46,073 nucleotides of DNA from an uncultured Lachnospiraceae bacterium (GTDB lineage Bacteria > Bacillota > Clostridia > Lachnospirales > Lachnospiraceae). Shown in pieces: positions 23,723-31,814 of the stretch (its first letter is position 1; every line of letters starts with the position of its first letter). The stretch lies in assembly GCA_910578885.1 (NCBI GenBank), contig CAJTSH010000026.1:1-46073 (forward strand), given 5' to 3'. The position numbers and the translations under genes are program-made. The notes beneath the pieces are model-generated. The model worked only from the letters and a program-made list of their open reading frames with translations, had not been told where the DNA came from and did no database searches.

Positions 23723-24925
23723 ATGAAATATATCGTGATTTTAGGAGACGGAATGGCAGATCAGCCGCTGGCAGAGCTTGAAGGCAAGACGCCGCTGGCC
23801 TATGCCATGACTCCAAAAATGGATGAACTGGCAGCAAAAAGTGAAATCGGCATGGTGCATACGGTTCCGGACGGTATGAGTCCCGGAAGCGATACGGCGA
23901 ACTTATCTGTACTCGGCTACAATCCGAGAAAATATTATTCAGGGCGTTCTCCGCTTGAGGCGCTTAGTATCGGCGTGCCTATGAAGAATACGGATATTGC
24001 GCTACGTTGCAATATTGTGACGCTGTCGGAAGAGGACTGCCCCTATGAAGAGCAGACGATTATCGACCACAGTTCCAGTGAAATTTCCACAGAGGATGCG
24101 GAGGTTTTGCTGGAAGCGGTCAGAAAAGAATTAGAGACAGATATTTACAAATTTTATGTAGGAACCAGCTACCGTCATCTGCTAATCTGGGATAAGGGAG
24201 AAGTTGTCGATTTAGTTCCGCCGCATGACGTGCTGGGACAGAAGATTGGAGACAATCTCCCCAAGGATGAGGCGCTTCGTGAGATGATGAAGAAGAGCTA
24301 TGAAATATTGAAAAATCATCCGCTGAATATTGAGCGGAAGAAACAGGGTTTAAATCCTGCCAATTCCTGTTGGTTCTGGGGAGCAGGAACCAGACCTGCG
24401 CTTTCTTCTTTTGAAGAGAAGACCCATAAGAAAGGGGCAATGATATCCGCAGTAGATTTGCTAAAAGGTATTGCAATTGGCGCATCTATGAAGGTCATCA
24501 CCGTTGAGGGAGCGAACGGCGGACTGCATACGAATTATGAGGGAAAAGCACAGGCAGCGGTAGATGTTCTGACAAAGGACGGATACGATTTTGTCTATGT
24601 GCATCTGGAAGGACCGGACGAGATGGGGCATCAGGGCAGCATGGAGCGCAAGATACAGGCAATCGAGAATCTGGACGCAAGGATTATCAAGCCGATTGCA
24701 GAAGGTTTAAAAGCTTGCGGAGAGGATTTCCGTATGCTGATTCTGCCGGATCATCCGACGCCGATCTGCATACGCACCCATACAGGAGACAGCGTACCGT
24801 ATCTCCTGTATGACAGTACCGATCAGCAGAGCCATACATGGCATTATAATGAGGCGGAGGCAGAGCAGTCAGGGAATTTTGTGGATGAAGGGCATACATT
24901 GATTGATTATTTGTTTTCGAAGTAG
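23723..24925 (+). CDS. apgM: ApgM-like phosphomutase, candidate homoserine kinase
   Basis: 400 residues of the archaeal-type cofactor-independent phosphoglycerate mutase family (alkaline phosphatase superfamily): metal-site GDGMADQP (8-15), nucleophile Ser56 in SPGSDTANLS, GRSPLEALSIG and the C-terminal metal motif HLEGPDEMGHQG plus PDHPTP. Some family members located beside hom act as an alternative homoserine kinase; no thrB is seen in this window, and the gene follows hom by 24 bases. So it may phosphorylate homoserine rather than, or besides, isomerising phosphoglycerate. Sequence alone does not decide this. AGAGGAAGAAAG precedes the ATG. Confidence 0.88.
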   Translation: MKYIVILGDGMADQPLAELEGKTPLAYAMTPKMDELAAKSEIGMVHTVPDGMSPGSDTANLSVLGYNPRKYYSGRSPLEALSIGVPMKNTDIALRCNIVTLSEEDCPYEEQTIIDHSSSEISTEDAEVLLEAVRKELETDIYKFYVGTSYRHLLIWDKGEVVDLVPPHDVLGQKIGDNLPKDEALREMMKKSYEILKNHPLNIERKKQGLNPANSCWFWGAGTRPALSSFEEKTHKKGAMISAVDLLKGIAIGASMKVITVEGANGGLHTNYEGKAQAAVDVLTKDGYDFVYVHLEGPDEMGHQGSMERKIQAIENLDARIIKPIAEGLKACGEDFRMLILPDHPTPICIRTHTGDSVPYLLYDSTDQQSHTWHYNEAEAEQSGNFVDEGHTLIDYLFSK

Positions 24926-25073
24926 AAAAAGAGTATATTGTAGAGAGGAAAGAGCGTAGTGGTTTCTATGCCCTATGTGCAATACAGTTGTTGCGACAAA
25001 AGAGTGGGTGATAAGCCATTATAATAAGTTTATAGCCAGAAAATAAGGGGCATCCAGATTTTCTGATAAGTCC
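24926..25073. other. Intergenic DNA without a recognised feature
   Basis: Between apgM and the toxin-antitoxin candidate. The only frame with a start is an 18-codon ATG frame (from 24968) lacking a ribosome site. No terminator hairpin for the hom group is evident here. Confidence 0.4.
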
Positions 25074-25102
25074 TTGAATATTCTGTGTCAGTATGTTATA
25101 TT
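25074..25102 (+). promoter_or_regulatory. Promoter of the putative antisense RNA
   Basis: TTGAAT (25074-25079), 17 bases, TATATT (25097-25102). No gene with a ribosome site follows; the transcript would run only about 90 bases to the terminator at 25157-25200. Confidence 0.6.
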
Positions 25103-25108
25103 TTAGAC

Positions 25109-25203
25109 ATAAAAGGCGCTGCCGATAGACGGTTAGCCTGATATTAGAATTGGTTAAAAAATAACCGCTTCAGTTTTGCAGGCTGGGGGCGGTTATTTTT
25201 GTG
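25109..25203 (+). ncRNA. Putative antisense antitoxin RNA
   Basis: Approximate ends: start inferred from the promoter, end from the terminator. It contains a small hairpin (GGC-GCTG-CCG / CGG-TTA-GCC, about 25115-25138) and its last 45 bases or so are complementary to the 3' end of the minus-strand peptide mRNA, including its last codons. This is the usual layout of convergent type I antitoxin RNAs in Firmicutes. Existence of the transcript is inferred. Confidence 0.5.
25157..25200. terminator. Bidirectional terminator shared by RNA and peptide gene
   Basis: AAAAATAACCGC (25157-25168) and GCGGTTATTTTT (25189-25200) form a perfect 12-pair stem with a 20-base loop and with T tracts on both strands. 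The stop codon of the minus-strand peptide lies in its stem. Confidence 0.85.
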
Positions 25204-25291
25204 TCCTGTTACTCGAACCAATCGAGTAACCAAGACCGAAAAAGGTCGCACACAGTGCAAGCACTGCAATAAGGTCACTGATTGTGAGCAT
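25193..25291 (-). CDS. 32-residue membrane peptide, putative type I toxin
   Basis: Starts at ATG (complement 25289-25291) and stops at TAA (complement 25193-25195). The peptide opens MLTISDLIAV, has a single hydrophobic helix (about 6-25) and ends with the polar tail SSNRTQK. Size and layout resemble small Firmicutes membrane toxins of the holin-like/Fst/TxpA kinds. An AGG motif lies about nine bases upstream of the start. It is overlapped by a convergent antisense RNA sharing its terminator. Toxicity is inferred from this arrangement; it could also be a small membrane regulator. Confidence 0.55.
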   Translation of the reverse strand: MLTISDLIAVLALCATFFGLGYSIGSSNRTQK

Positions 25292-25375
25292 GGGCAAAAC
25301 CTAGCATTCGAAAAGTCAGATGTTATAGTTCTGAATTTTGTGAATGCTTCATTTTTTATTTAAATATTTCAGGAC

Positions 25376-25404
25376 TTGACAAATCTCATAGAGAGGAATA
25401 TACT
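25376..25404 (+). promoter_or_regulatory. Promoter of the copper operon
   Basis: TTGACA (25376-25381), 17 bases, TATACT (25399-25404): near consensus, as expected for a promoter kept off by a repressor. Confidence 0.85.
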
Positions 25405-25408
25405 CAAA

Positions 25409-25425
25409 ATACCTAATAGGGGTAT
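25409..25425 (+). promoter_or_regulatory. Putative CsoR operator
   Basis: ATACCTAATAGGGGTAT resembles the CsoR consensus of TACC/GGTA arms around a G/C-rich core and lies at the expected start of transcription, just before csoR. A looser AT-rich dyad (ATATGGTATATAACATAT) follows. Confidence 0.7.
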
Positions 25426-25523
25426 ATGGTATATAACATATCATAAAATGAAAGGCACAAATTTGGAAACAAGATTCCAAATTTACCCAGATGGCATGAA
25501 AAACATGCCAGAAAGAGGAAAGA

Positions 25524-25877
25524 ATGGAAAAAGCAAAGAATTCACAGAATATAGACGAGACAACCGAATCAAAAGAGAAAGAATGTCTCATGTGCTCCGG
25601 TAAGACGAAACAACGGGAAGAAAAAGAATACAAAGCGTTGATTACCAGACTGAACCGTATAGAAGGACAGGTGCGCGGCATTCGGAAAATGGTGGAGGAG
25701 AACCGTTATTGTGTTGATATTTTAACACAAGTCAGTGCAGTCTCCTCAGCGTTGAATTCATTTAATAAGGAGCTTCTTGCAAATCATATCCGAACCTGTG
25801 TTACAGAGGATATCCGTCAGGGAAATGATGAAGTAATAGAAGAGCTCCTTGTTACATTGCAGAAGCTGATGAAGTAA
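25524..25877 (+). CDS. csoR: Copper-sensing repressor CsoR
   Basis: 117 residues. A variable Lys/Glu-rich N-terminus (1-35) precedes the all-helical CsoR fold (ITRLNRIEGQVRGIRKMVEE). The copper ligands are present: Cys in RYCVDIL (about 63) and His plus Cys in NHIRTCV (about 88 and 92). When Cu(I) binds, CsoR leaves DNA and the operon turns on. An extra Cys pair near the N-terminus (CLMCSG) is unusual and could bind metal too. AGAGGAAAGA precedes the ATG. A hairpin (CGGCTC-CT-GAGCCG, 25903-25916) lies between it and copA. Confidence 0.93.
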   Translation: MEKAKNSQNIDETTESKEKECLMCSGKTKQREEKEYKALITRLNRIEGQVRGIRKMVEENRYCVDILTQVSAVSSALNSFNKELLANHIRTCVTEDIRQGNDEVIEELLVTLQKLMK

Positions 25878-25947
25878 GGAACTGTCAAGAGGTTACTGTG
25901 AGCGGCTCCTGAGCCGAGAATCGTAACTGGAAGAGTGAGGTGAAAAT

Positions 25948-28584
25948 GTGAAAAAAGAAAAATACAATGTAACAGGCATGACCTGTTCCGCATGTTCTTC
26001 CAGAGTGGAGAAATGTGTCAGAGGATTAGAGGGAGTAGAAGAAGTCAGTGTAAATCTTCTGACGAACAGCATGGTCGTACAGTACGATGAGAATACCTTG
26101 AATGAAAACGGAATCGTAACTGCCGTAGAAAAGGCGGGGTATGGCGCAAGCCCGGCGGACAATGTCCAAAAGCAGACGGCGGAAAATACAGGGCGTATAG
26201 CGGGAAGCCGGAAGAAAGAGGACAATCCCGCAAAGCAGGAGCAGCAGAAGATGAAGCAGCGCTTAATTTGGTCTTTTGTCTGCCTGATTCCAATGATGTA
26301 CGTTTCAATGGGAGAAATGTTCCATCATATGTTCGGACTGCCTGTACCTCAGGTGTTTCATCAGTTCTTTTATGGAACGGAGAACGGAATTGCATTTGCT
26401 TTCATACAGTTTCTGCTTCTCATTCCGATTGTAGCTTTGAACCGGAAGTATTACACGAACGGTTTCCGCAATCTTCTTCACCGAAGTCCAAACATGGACA
26501 CCCTGATAGCGGTAGGCTCGTCAGCGGCAATCATCTATGGTATCGCAGCGATTTTTCTGATCGGATATGGATTGGGACATGGAGATATGGAACTGGCGGC
26601 AGCCTACAGCGGAGATTTATATTTTGAATCCGCAGGAATGATTGTCACCTTGATTACACTTGGAAAATATCTGGAAAGCCGTTCTAAAGGCAAGACGAGC
26701 GAGGCAATCGAGAAGCTGATGAGTCTGGCGCCCAAGCAGGCGACAGTCATAAGAGACGGAGTAGAGAAAGTGATTGCCGCAGATGAGCTGGTGGTAGGAG
26801 ATATTGTGGTCGTAAAGCCGGGGGAGAGTATTGCTGCAGACGGCGTAATCGTAGAAGGAAGCACAAGCATCGACGAGGCGGCGATTACCGGAGAAAGTAT
26901 TCCGGTGGAGAAGCAGCCGGGAGATAAGGTCGTGTCTGCGACAATGAATAAAGCGGGCTCTATCCGTTTTCGGACAGAGCGTGTCGGTGAAGATACCACT
27001 ATCAGCCAGATTATCCGGCTGGTGGACGAAGCAAGCGCAAGCAAAGCGCCGATTGCAAAGCTGGCGGATAAAATAGCCGGAATCTTTGTTCCGGTGGTTA
27101 TGACAATCGCAGCAGCCGTATTCGTAGTGTGGATGCTTGCAGGCTCTGGATTGGAATTTGCATTGTCCACCGGGATCGCAGTGCTCGTTATTTCCTGCCC
27201 CTGTGCGCTTGGGCTTGCGACCCCGGTAGCAATCATGGTGGGAACCGGAAAAGGAGCGGAAAACGGAATATTGATTAAATCGGGCGAAGCTTTGGAAATC
27301 GCCCATAAGATAGATACAGTCGTCATGGATAAGACCGGAACCATTACAGAGGGAAGACCTGTGGTGACAGATGTGATTCCAGTAGGAACACCGGAAGGCG
27401 ACTTGATTCGGATTGCTGCGGGAATGGAGCGGGGAAGCGAACACCCTCTGGCAGAGGCGGTGATGGATTATGCAAAAAGGCAGAAGCTGGAGCCGTATGT
27501 GATGCAGGAATTCTTTGCAGTATTTGGGAAGGGAATTCAGGCGAGATATCAGAATGTCCAGTATTATGCAGGAAATGAAGCTTTTCTGCGGGAAAAGGGA
27601 ATTGATATCAGTGAGTATGGAAAACAGATAGAGGCGCTTGCAGATGAAGGAAAGACGCCGTTATTGTTTGCGGGAGGAAATTCACTGTTTGGGATATTGG
27701 CAGTTGCTGATGTGGAGAAGGAGAGTAGCAGACACGCCATCGAGTTGTTCGGAAAAATGGGAATTGACGTGGTAATGCTGACCGGAGATAATCAAAGAAC
27801 CGCAGAAGCAATCAGAAGACGGCTCTCCATTCCGAAGGTGATTGCTCAGGTGCTGCCGCAGGAAAAGGAAGCGAAGATTGCAGATTTACAGAAGGAAGGG
27901 CATGTCGTTGCCATGATCGGAGACGGAATCAATGATGCGCCTGCGCTGGCGAGAGCGGATGTCGGAATTGCAATCGGAGCGGGAACAGACGTGGCGATTG
28001 AGAGTGCGGACGCCGTTTTGATGCGCAATGATCTTTTGGATGCAGTCAGTGCAATCCGTCTGAGCAAGGCGGTGATCCGTAATATTAAAGAGAACCTGTT
28101 CTGGGCGTTCTTTTATAATACGATTGGTATTCCACTGGCAGCGGGCGTGCTTTATCCTGCCTTTGGAATCAAGCTGAGTCCTATGTTCGGCGCTGCCGCA
28201 ATGAGCCTAAGCAGCGTATGTGTGGTGGGAAATGCGCTTCGGCTGCGCTTTTTCAGACCGGAGCATAAGAAGACGAAGCAAAACATTCAGGAGGACATGA
28301 AGGAGAAAGGCAGAGAAGACGTTAGAAATAACCTCTTGCACAAAGATGTGCCGGAGGATAAAAATAAGGAGGATAATACAATGAAAACAGAATTAAAGAT
28401 TGATGGGATGATGTGTGAGCACTGCAAGAAGCATGTGGAAGATGCTCTGTCTGCAATGGAGGGCGTAACAGGTGTTTTGGTGGATTTGGAGGGCAAAAAG
28501 GCAGAAGTAACCACAGAAGCGGAGATTTCCATGGATGCTTTTGGAAAAGTGATTGCGGACGCCGGATATACTTTGGTAAAATAA
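25948..28584 (+). CDS. copA: Copper-exporting P-type ATPase with fused CopZ domain
   Basis: 878 residues, start at GTG 25948. N-terminal metal-binding domain with GMTC13SAC16, eight predicted membrane helices, the CPC transport motif (SCPCALGLATP), TGES actuator motif, phosphorylation site DKTGTITEG, HP motif (SEHPLAEA) and hinge GDGINDAP, all intact. It pumps Cu(I) out of the cytoplasm. The unusual part is at the end: after the last helix and a charged linker (about 772-811) comes a second complete metal-binding domain, GMMC823EHC826. CopA proteins normally carry such domains only at the N-terminus. The C-terminal domain has its own ribosome site (see the nested feature). Confidence 0.96.
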   Translation: MKKEKYNVTGMTCSACSSRVEKCVRGLEGVEEVSVNLLTNSMVVQYDENTLNENGIVTAVEKAGYGASPADNVQKQTAENTGRIAGSRKKEDNPAKQEQQKMKQRLIWSFVCLIPMMYVSMGEMFHHMFGLPVPQVFHQFFYGTENGIAFAFIQFLLLIPIVALNRKYYTNGFRNLLHRSPNMDTLIAVGSSAAIIYGIAAIFLIGYGLGHGDMELAAAYSGDLYFESAGMIVTLITLGKYLESRSKGKTSEAIEKLMSLAPKQATVIRDGVEKVIAADELVVGDIVVVKPGESIAADGVIVEGSTSIDEAAITGESIPVEKQPGDKVVSATMNKAGSIRFRTERVGEDTTISQIIRLVDEASASKAPIAKLADKIAGIFVPVVMTIAAAVFVVWMLAGSGLEFALSTGIAVLVISCPCALGLATPVAIMVGTGKGAENGILIKSGEALEIAHKIDTVVMDKTGTITEGRPVVTDVIPVGTPEGDLIRIAAGMERGSEHPLAEAVMDYAKRQKLEPYVMQEFFAVFGKGIQARYQNVQYYAGNEAFLREKGIDISEYGKQIEALADEGKTPLLFAGGNSLFGILAVADVEKESSRHAIELFGKMGIDVVMLTGDNQRTAEAIRRRLSIPKVIAQVLPQEKEAKIADLQKEGHVVAMIGDGINDAPALARADVGIAIGAGTDVAIESADAVLMRNDLLDAVSAIRLSKAVIRNIKENLFWAFFYNTIGIPLAAGVLYPAFGIKLSPMFGAAAMSLSSVCVVGNALRLRFFRPEHKKTKQNIQEDMKEKGREDVRNNLLHKDVPEDKNKEDNTMKTELKIDGMMCEHCKKHVEDALSAMEGVTGVLVDLEGKKAEVTTEAEISMDAFGKVIADAGYTLVK
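28381..28584 (+). CDS. copZ: Possible independently translated CopZ chaperone (nested)
   Basis: Within the 3' end of copA, AAGGAGG (28366-28372) stands eight bases before an in-frame ATG (28381). Starting there gives a complete 67-residue heavy-metal-associated domain, MKTELKIDGMMC12EHC15KKH, the size and layout of CopZ. Either copA and copZ fused by loss of a stop, with the old start still in use, or only the fusion is made. The ribosome site is stronger than that of copA itself. Free CopZ would deliver Cu(I) to CopA and CsoR. Confidence 0.6.
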   Translation: MKTELKIDGMMCEHCKKHVEDALSAMEGVTGVLVDLEGKKAEVTTEAEISMDAFGKVIADAGYTLVK

Positions 28585-28625
28585 TGTATTGTTTTTAATT
28601 TTATACGCAATATCCTATGGAAAAT

Positions 28626-28666
28626 ACATGGCTGGTAGTGTTATACTTATAACATACCAGCCATGT
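28626..28666. promoter_or_regulatory. 41-bp near-perfect palindrome between copA and hydrogenase gene
   Basis: ACATGGCTGGTA (28626-28637), one unpaired G, TGTTATA, a CT centre, TATAACA and TACCAGCCATGT (28655-28666). As RNA it is a 19-pair hairpin with one bulge and a two-base centre; no T tract follows, so it is not a classical terminator. It may stop RNA decay or transcription, or be a cruciform/operator site. Confidence 0.6.
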
Positions 28667-28707
28667 GCATTTAGAATGAATTTTTATGGATGAAAGGAGA
28701 AATTCGC

Positions 28708-30159
28708 ATGTACGCAGACGAGAACGTAATACGAATTAAGCATGAGGTACTTTATGAAGTGGCAAAACACGCATTTGCCGGAGATTTAGAAGAGACAAGA
28801 GATATTATTCCGATGGAATTGATACCGGGGCCGACGCCTCAATTCCGCTGCTGTGTATATAAAGAGAGAGAGATTATCCGTCAGAGAATCCGTCTGGCAG
28901 AGGGAAAAGCCCCGGGAGCCTCAGACGACGGCAATGTCATTCAGGTTATCAGTTCAGCGTGTGAGGACTGTCCGATTTCCAGTTATGTAGTAACAGATAA
29001 CTGTCAGAACTGTATCGGTAAGGCATGTATCAATGCATGTAACTTTCAGGCGATTTCCGTAGGAGACGGACGTTCCCATATCGACCCGAACAAATGTAAG
29101 GAATGTGGAAAGTGTGCGAAGGCCTGTCCATTTAATGCGATTGCCCATTTGAAGCGTCCTTGTAAGTACAGTTGTCCGGTTGACGCGATTACATACAATG
29201 AGCTGGGAATATCTGTCATCAATGAAGAGAAATGTATCCGCTGCGGACAGTGTATCCACAAATGTCCATTCGGTGCTATCGGTTCTAAGACTGCGATTGT
29301 AGATGTTATCAAAGCCATCAAGTCCGAGAAGCCTGTTTATGCTATTCTTGCACCGGCAACCGAGGGACAGTTCGGTGAAGATATTACAATGGAGAGCTGG
29401 AAAGAGGCATTAAAGGCGGTAGGATTTACAGACATGATCGAGGCAGGCCTTGGCGGAGACATGACGACCTGCAGCGAGGCAGAAGAGTGGTTAGAAGCAT
29501 ACAAGGCGGGTGAGAAAAAGACGACTTCCTGTTGTCCGGGATTCGTCAACATGATCCGTAAGCATTACCCGGCACTGGCAGATAAGATTTCTACCACAGT
29601 CTCCCCGATGTGTGCCGTATCCCGTCTGGTAAAAGCAAATAATCCAGAAGCTGTCACGGTATTTATAGGACCATGTGTGGCAAAGAAATCTGAAGTCAAA
29701 GACCAGCAGATTGAAGGAAATGCAGACTATGTATTGACTTATAGTGAGATCCGTGCAATCATGAAAGCGAAAGAGGTCAAACTTGAGCCAAAGGCAAACA
29801 CCTACCAAGAAGCAAGTGTATACGGTAAGCGGTATGGTAATTCCGGCGGTGTAACGGATTCCGTATTGCGGTATATGAAAGAGACAGATCAGGAAGTAGA
29901 TGCAAAGGTATGTAAAGCAAACGGCGCTGCAGAATGCAAGAAAGCATTACTTTTAATGAAAGCCGGAAAATTGCCTGAGGACTTTATTGAAGGGATGGCG
30001 TGTGAAGGCGGATGCGTCGGCGGACCTAGCCGTTTCCAGGAAGTGGCGGCAGCCAAGAAGTCCAGAGATACGTTATTGGCACAGGCGGATGACAGAGATA
30101 TTACGGAGAATCTGAAAAAATATGATATGGATTCCTTCTCCATGCACCGCAGCCACTAA
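28708..30159 (+). CDS. Monomeric [FeFe] hydrogenase, group B-like
   Basis: 483 residues from ATG 28708 (AAGGAGA seven bases upstream; an ATG at 28690 precedes that site). An N-terminal Cys-rich region (CEDCPI, CQNCIGKACINAC, about 85-111) is followed by a two-cluster ferredoxin domain (about 125-190; CKECGKCAKACP and CIRCGQCIHKCP). The H-cluster domain has TSC275CPGF, MCAVSR with GPC323VAKKSE, and EGMAC432EGGC436VGGP, supplying the Cys ligands of the catalytic cluster. It exchanges electrons between ferredoxin and protons. The L3 end is GGP rather than the usual GGG. Maturation genes hydE, hydF and hydG are not in the window. Confidence 0.92.
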   Translation: MYADENVIRIKHEVLYEVAKHAFAGDLEETRDIIPMELIPGPTPQFRCCVYKEREIIRQRIRLAEGKAPGASDDGNVIQVISSACEDCPISSYVVTDNCQNCIGKACINACNFQAISVGDGRSHIDPNKCKECGKCAKACPFNAIAHLKRPCKYSCPVDAITYNELGISVINEEKCIRCGQCIHKCPFGAIGSKTAIVDVIKAIKSEKPVYAILAPATEGQFGEDITMESWKEALKAVGFTDMIEAGLGGDMTTCSEAEEWLEAYKAGEKKTTSCCPGFVNMIRKHYPALADKISTTVSPMCAVSRLVKANNPEAVTVFIGPCVAKKSEVKDQQIEGNADYVLTYSEIRAIMKAKEVKLEPKANTYQEASVYGKRYGNSGGVTDSVLRYMKETDQEVDAKVCKANGAAECKKALLLMKAGKLPEDFIEGMACEGGCVGGPSRFQEVAAAKKSRDTLLAQADDRDITENLKKYDMDSFSMHRSH

Positions 30160-30204
30160 TTGCTTGTTCACAAAATAAACATAGTTTTTCCAAAAAACAG
30201 ACAC

Positions 30205-30262
30205 ATTACCCCTTTATAGTGTAAGTATATCAAACAGAAATACTTATTACGAAAGGGGTAAT
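30205..30262 (+). promoter_or_regulatory. Long hairpin covering the htrA ribosome site
   Basis: Outer arms ATTACCCCTTT (30205-30215) and AAAGGGGTAAT (30252-30262) pair perfectly over 11 bases; inner arms TAAGTAT (30222-30228) and ATACTTA (30240-30246) add seven more. The right outer arm contains AAGGGG, the ribosome site of htrA. If transcribed from upstream the RNA would hide that site, as in heat- or stress-opened RNA switches. Alternatively the repeats are a DNA operator flanking a start point, since TATAGT at 30215-30220 could be a -10 element. Confidence 0.6.
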
Positions 30263-30266
30263 TTTT

Positions 30267-31724
30267 ATGTATAACTATAATGAAGAAAATCGCACGTATT
30301 ATGAGCAGGCAAATGATTTGGGTTCACAGGATGCAGGATATTCGGAAATTCCCGAACAAAAAGCAGCAGATACTAGTCCGAAACCGAAGTCAAGCTTTCG
30401 AAAAAAAATGACAAGATGTGTTGCATATGCACTGGCGTTTGGAGTGGTAGCAGGAACGGCATTTGAGGGAAGCAGCTATGCAATGAACCAGCTGTTCGGT
30501 GATAAAGGAGAAAAGTCAGTAGCGAGTACGGAGAATTCCGGCAGTTCAAAAGATACGCTTCCGACTACCAGCGTAGCGACCGGAGATATAAAAAATATCA
30601 GCTCTATTGACGTATCACAGATTGTAGATGAAGTAATGCCTTCCATTGTGGCAATCACGAATATGTCGGAAATTCCGCATCAGTATTTCTTTGGATATTA
30701 TTTAAATGAGGAGAGCGAGAGTGCAGGTTCCGGAATCATTGTAGGCGAAGATGACAACTATCTCTATATTGCAACGAATAACCATGTTGTTCAGAGAGCG
30801 AACAGCCTGACCGTGCAGTTTAATGACGATACGACGGCAAGTGCAGAGATTCAGGGAACGGATGCGACAAACGATCTTGCGGTTGTTAAGGTCTTAAAAT
30901 CCGATATGGAAGACGGTGCTTTAAATAACGTAAAGGTTGCGGCATTGGGAGATTCCACAGGGCTTTCCGTAGGAGAAGCGGCAATTGCAATCGGCAATGC
31001 GCTGGGATATGGACAGTCGGTTACAACAGGCGTTGTCAGTGCATTAGACCGTCTTGTAAGCATTCAGGATGAAACAACAGGACAGACTGTCAGCAGCAGA
31101 TTGATTCAGACTGACGCAGCAATCAATCCGGGAAATAGCGGAGGTGCATTGTTGAATGCGAAAGGAGAGGTAATTGGAATCAATTCCTCAAAATATTCAG
31201 ATACGGATGTAGAAGGAATGGGATTTGCAATTCCGGTATCAACGGCAAAACCGATTATTGATGAATTGGTTGCCACCGGAAAGAGTACCGCCTCACAGGG
31301 AGCGTATCTGGGAATTTTAGGAGTGGATGTTTCCACAAAAGAATCGCAGGCTTATAATTTCCCGATAGGAGTATATATTACGCAGGTAGTTGAAAATTCA
31401 GCGGCGGCAAATGCAGGACTTTCTCAGGGCGACATCATTACAAAGATTGACAATACTACAGTGAAGACTTTTGAAGAATTAAAGAGCGTGGTATCCGGGC
31501 ATCGCGCAGGCGATGTGGTGACGCTGACTTATCATAGAAGAGGCGAAACCGGAGAATATGAAGAAAATACGATGAATGTAACGCTTGGAGAATATCCGCA
31601 GGAAGCAGATACAGAGGATGAGACATCAGAAGAAACCGGAGATACGAGACGCGGAAGAGAGGATTACGACGGCAGCGGCTGGGACAATTTACCAGATAGT
31701 TTATTCCCGGGACTGTGGGATTAA
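30267..31724 (+). CDS. htrA: HtrA/DegP-type serine protease
   Basis: 485 residues: Gly/Glu-rich cytoplasmic N-terminus, one membrane anchor (about 50-68), a trypsin-like domain with His173 (NNHVVQ), Asp203 (TNDLAVVK) and Ser291 (NPGNSGGAL), a PDZ domain (about 345-445) and an acidic tail (TEDETSEETGD). Membrane-anchored quality-control protease that degrades misfolded exported proteins. The long hairpin at its ribosome site suggests control at translation or by a stress regulator. Single gene, with terminator behind. Confidence 0.95.
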   Translation: MYNYNEENRTYYEQANDLGSQDAGYSEIPEQKAADTSPKPKSSFRKKMTRCVAYALAFGVVAGTAFEGSSYAMNQLFGDKGEKSVASTENSGSSKDTLPTTSVATGDIKNISSIDVSQIVDEVMPSIVAITNMSEIPHQYFFGYYLNEESESAGSGIIVGEDDNYLYIATNNHVVQRANSLTVQFNDDTTASAEIQGTDATNDLAVVKVLKSDMEDGALNNVKVAALGDSTGLSVGEAAIAIGNALGYGQSVTTGVVSALDRLVSIQDETTGQTVSSRLIQTDAAINPGNSGGALLNAKGEVIGINSSKYSDTDVEGMGFAIPVSTAKPIIDELVATGKSTASQGAYLGILGVDVSTKESQAYNFPIGVYITQVVENSAAANAGLSQGDIITKIDNTTVKTFEELKSVVSGHRAGDVVTLTYHRRGETGEYEENTMNVTLGEYPQEADTEDETSEETGDTRRGREDYDGSGWDNLPDSLFPGLWD

Positions 31725-31734
31725 AGGATGACTT

Positions 31735-31782
31735 GGAATGTTTTCGTTATGAAACGAATCGTAACGAAAACATTCCTCTTTC
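31735..31782 (+). terminator. Rho-independent terminator after htrA
   Basis: GGAATGTTTTCGTTA (31735-31749) and TAACGAAAACATTCC (31762-31776) form a perfect 15-pair stem with a 12-base loop, then TCTTTC. Confidence 0.85.
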
Positions 31783-31814
31783 TATTCCGATTTATATGAA
31801 AGTGTGATAAACTG

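Noticed and set aside
26604..27444. Long open frames on the minus strand opposite copA
   Set aside because: They are mirror effects of codon use in a strongly conserved gene, have no ribosome sites and give Ser/Thr/Pro- or His/Arg-rich nonsense-like proteins.
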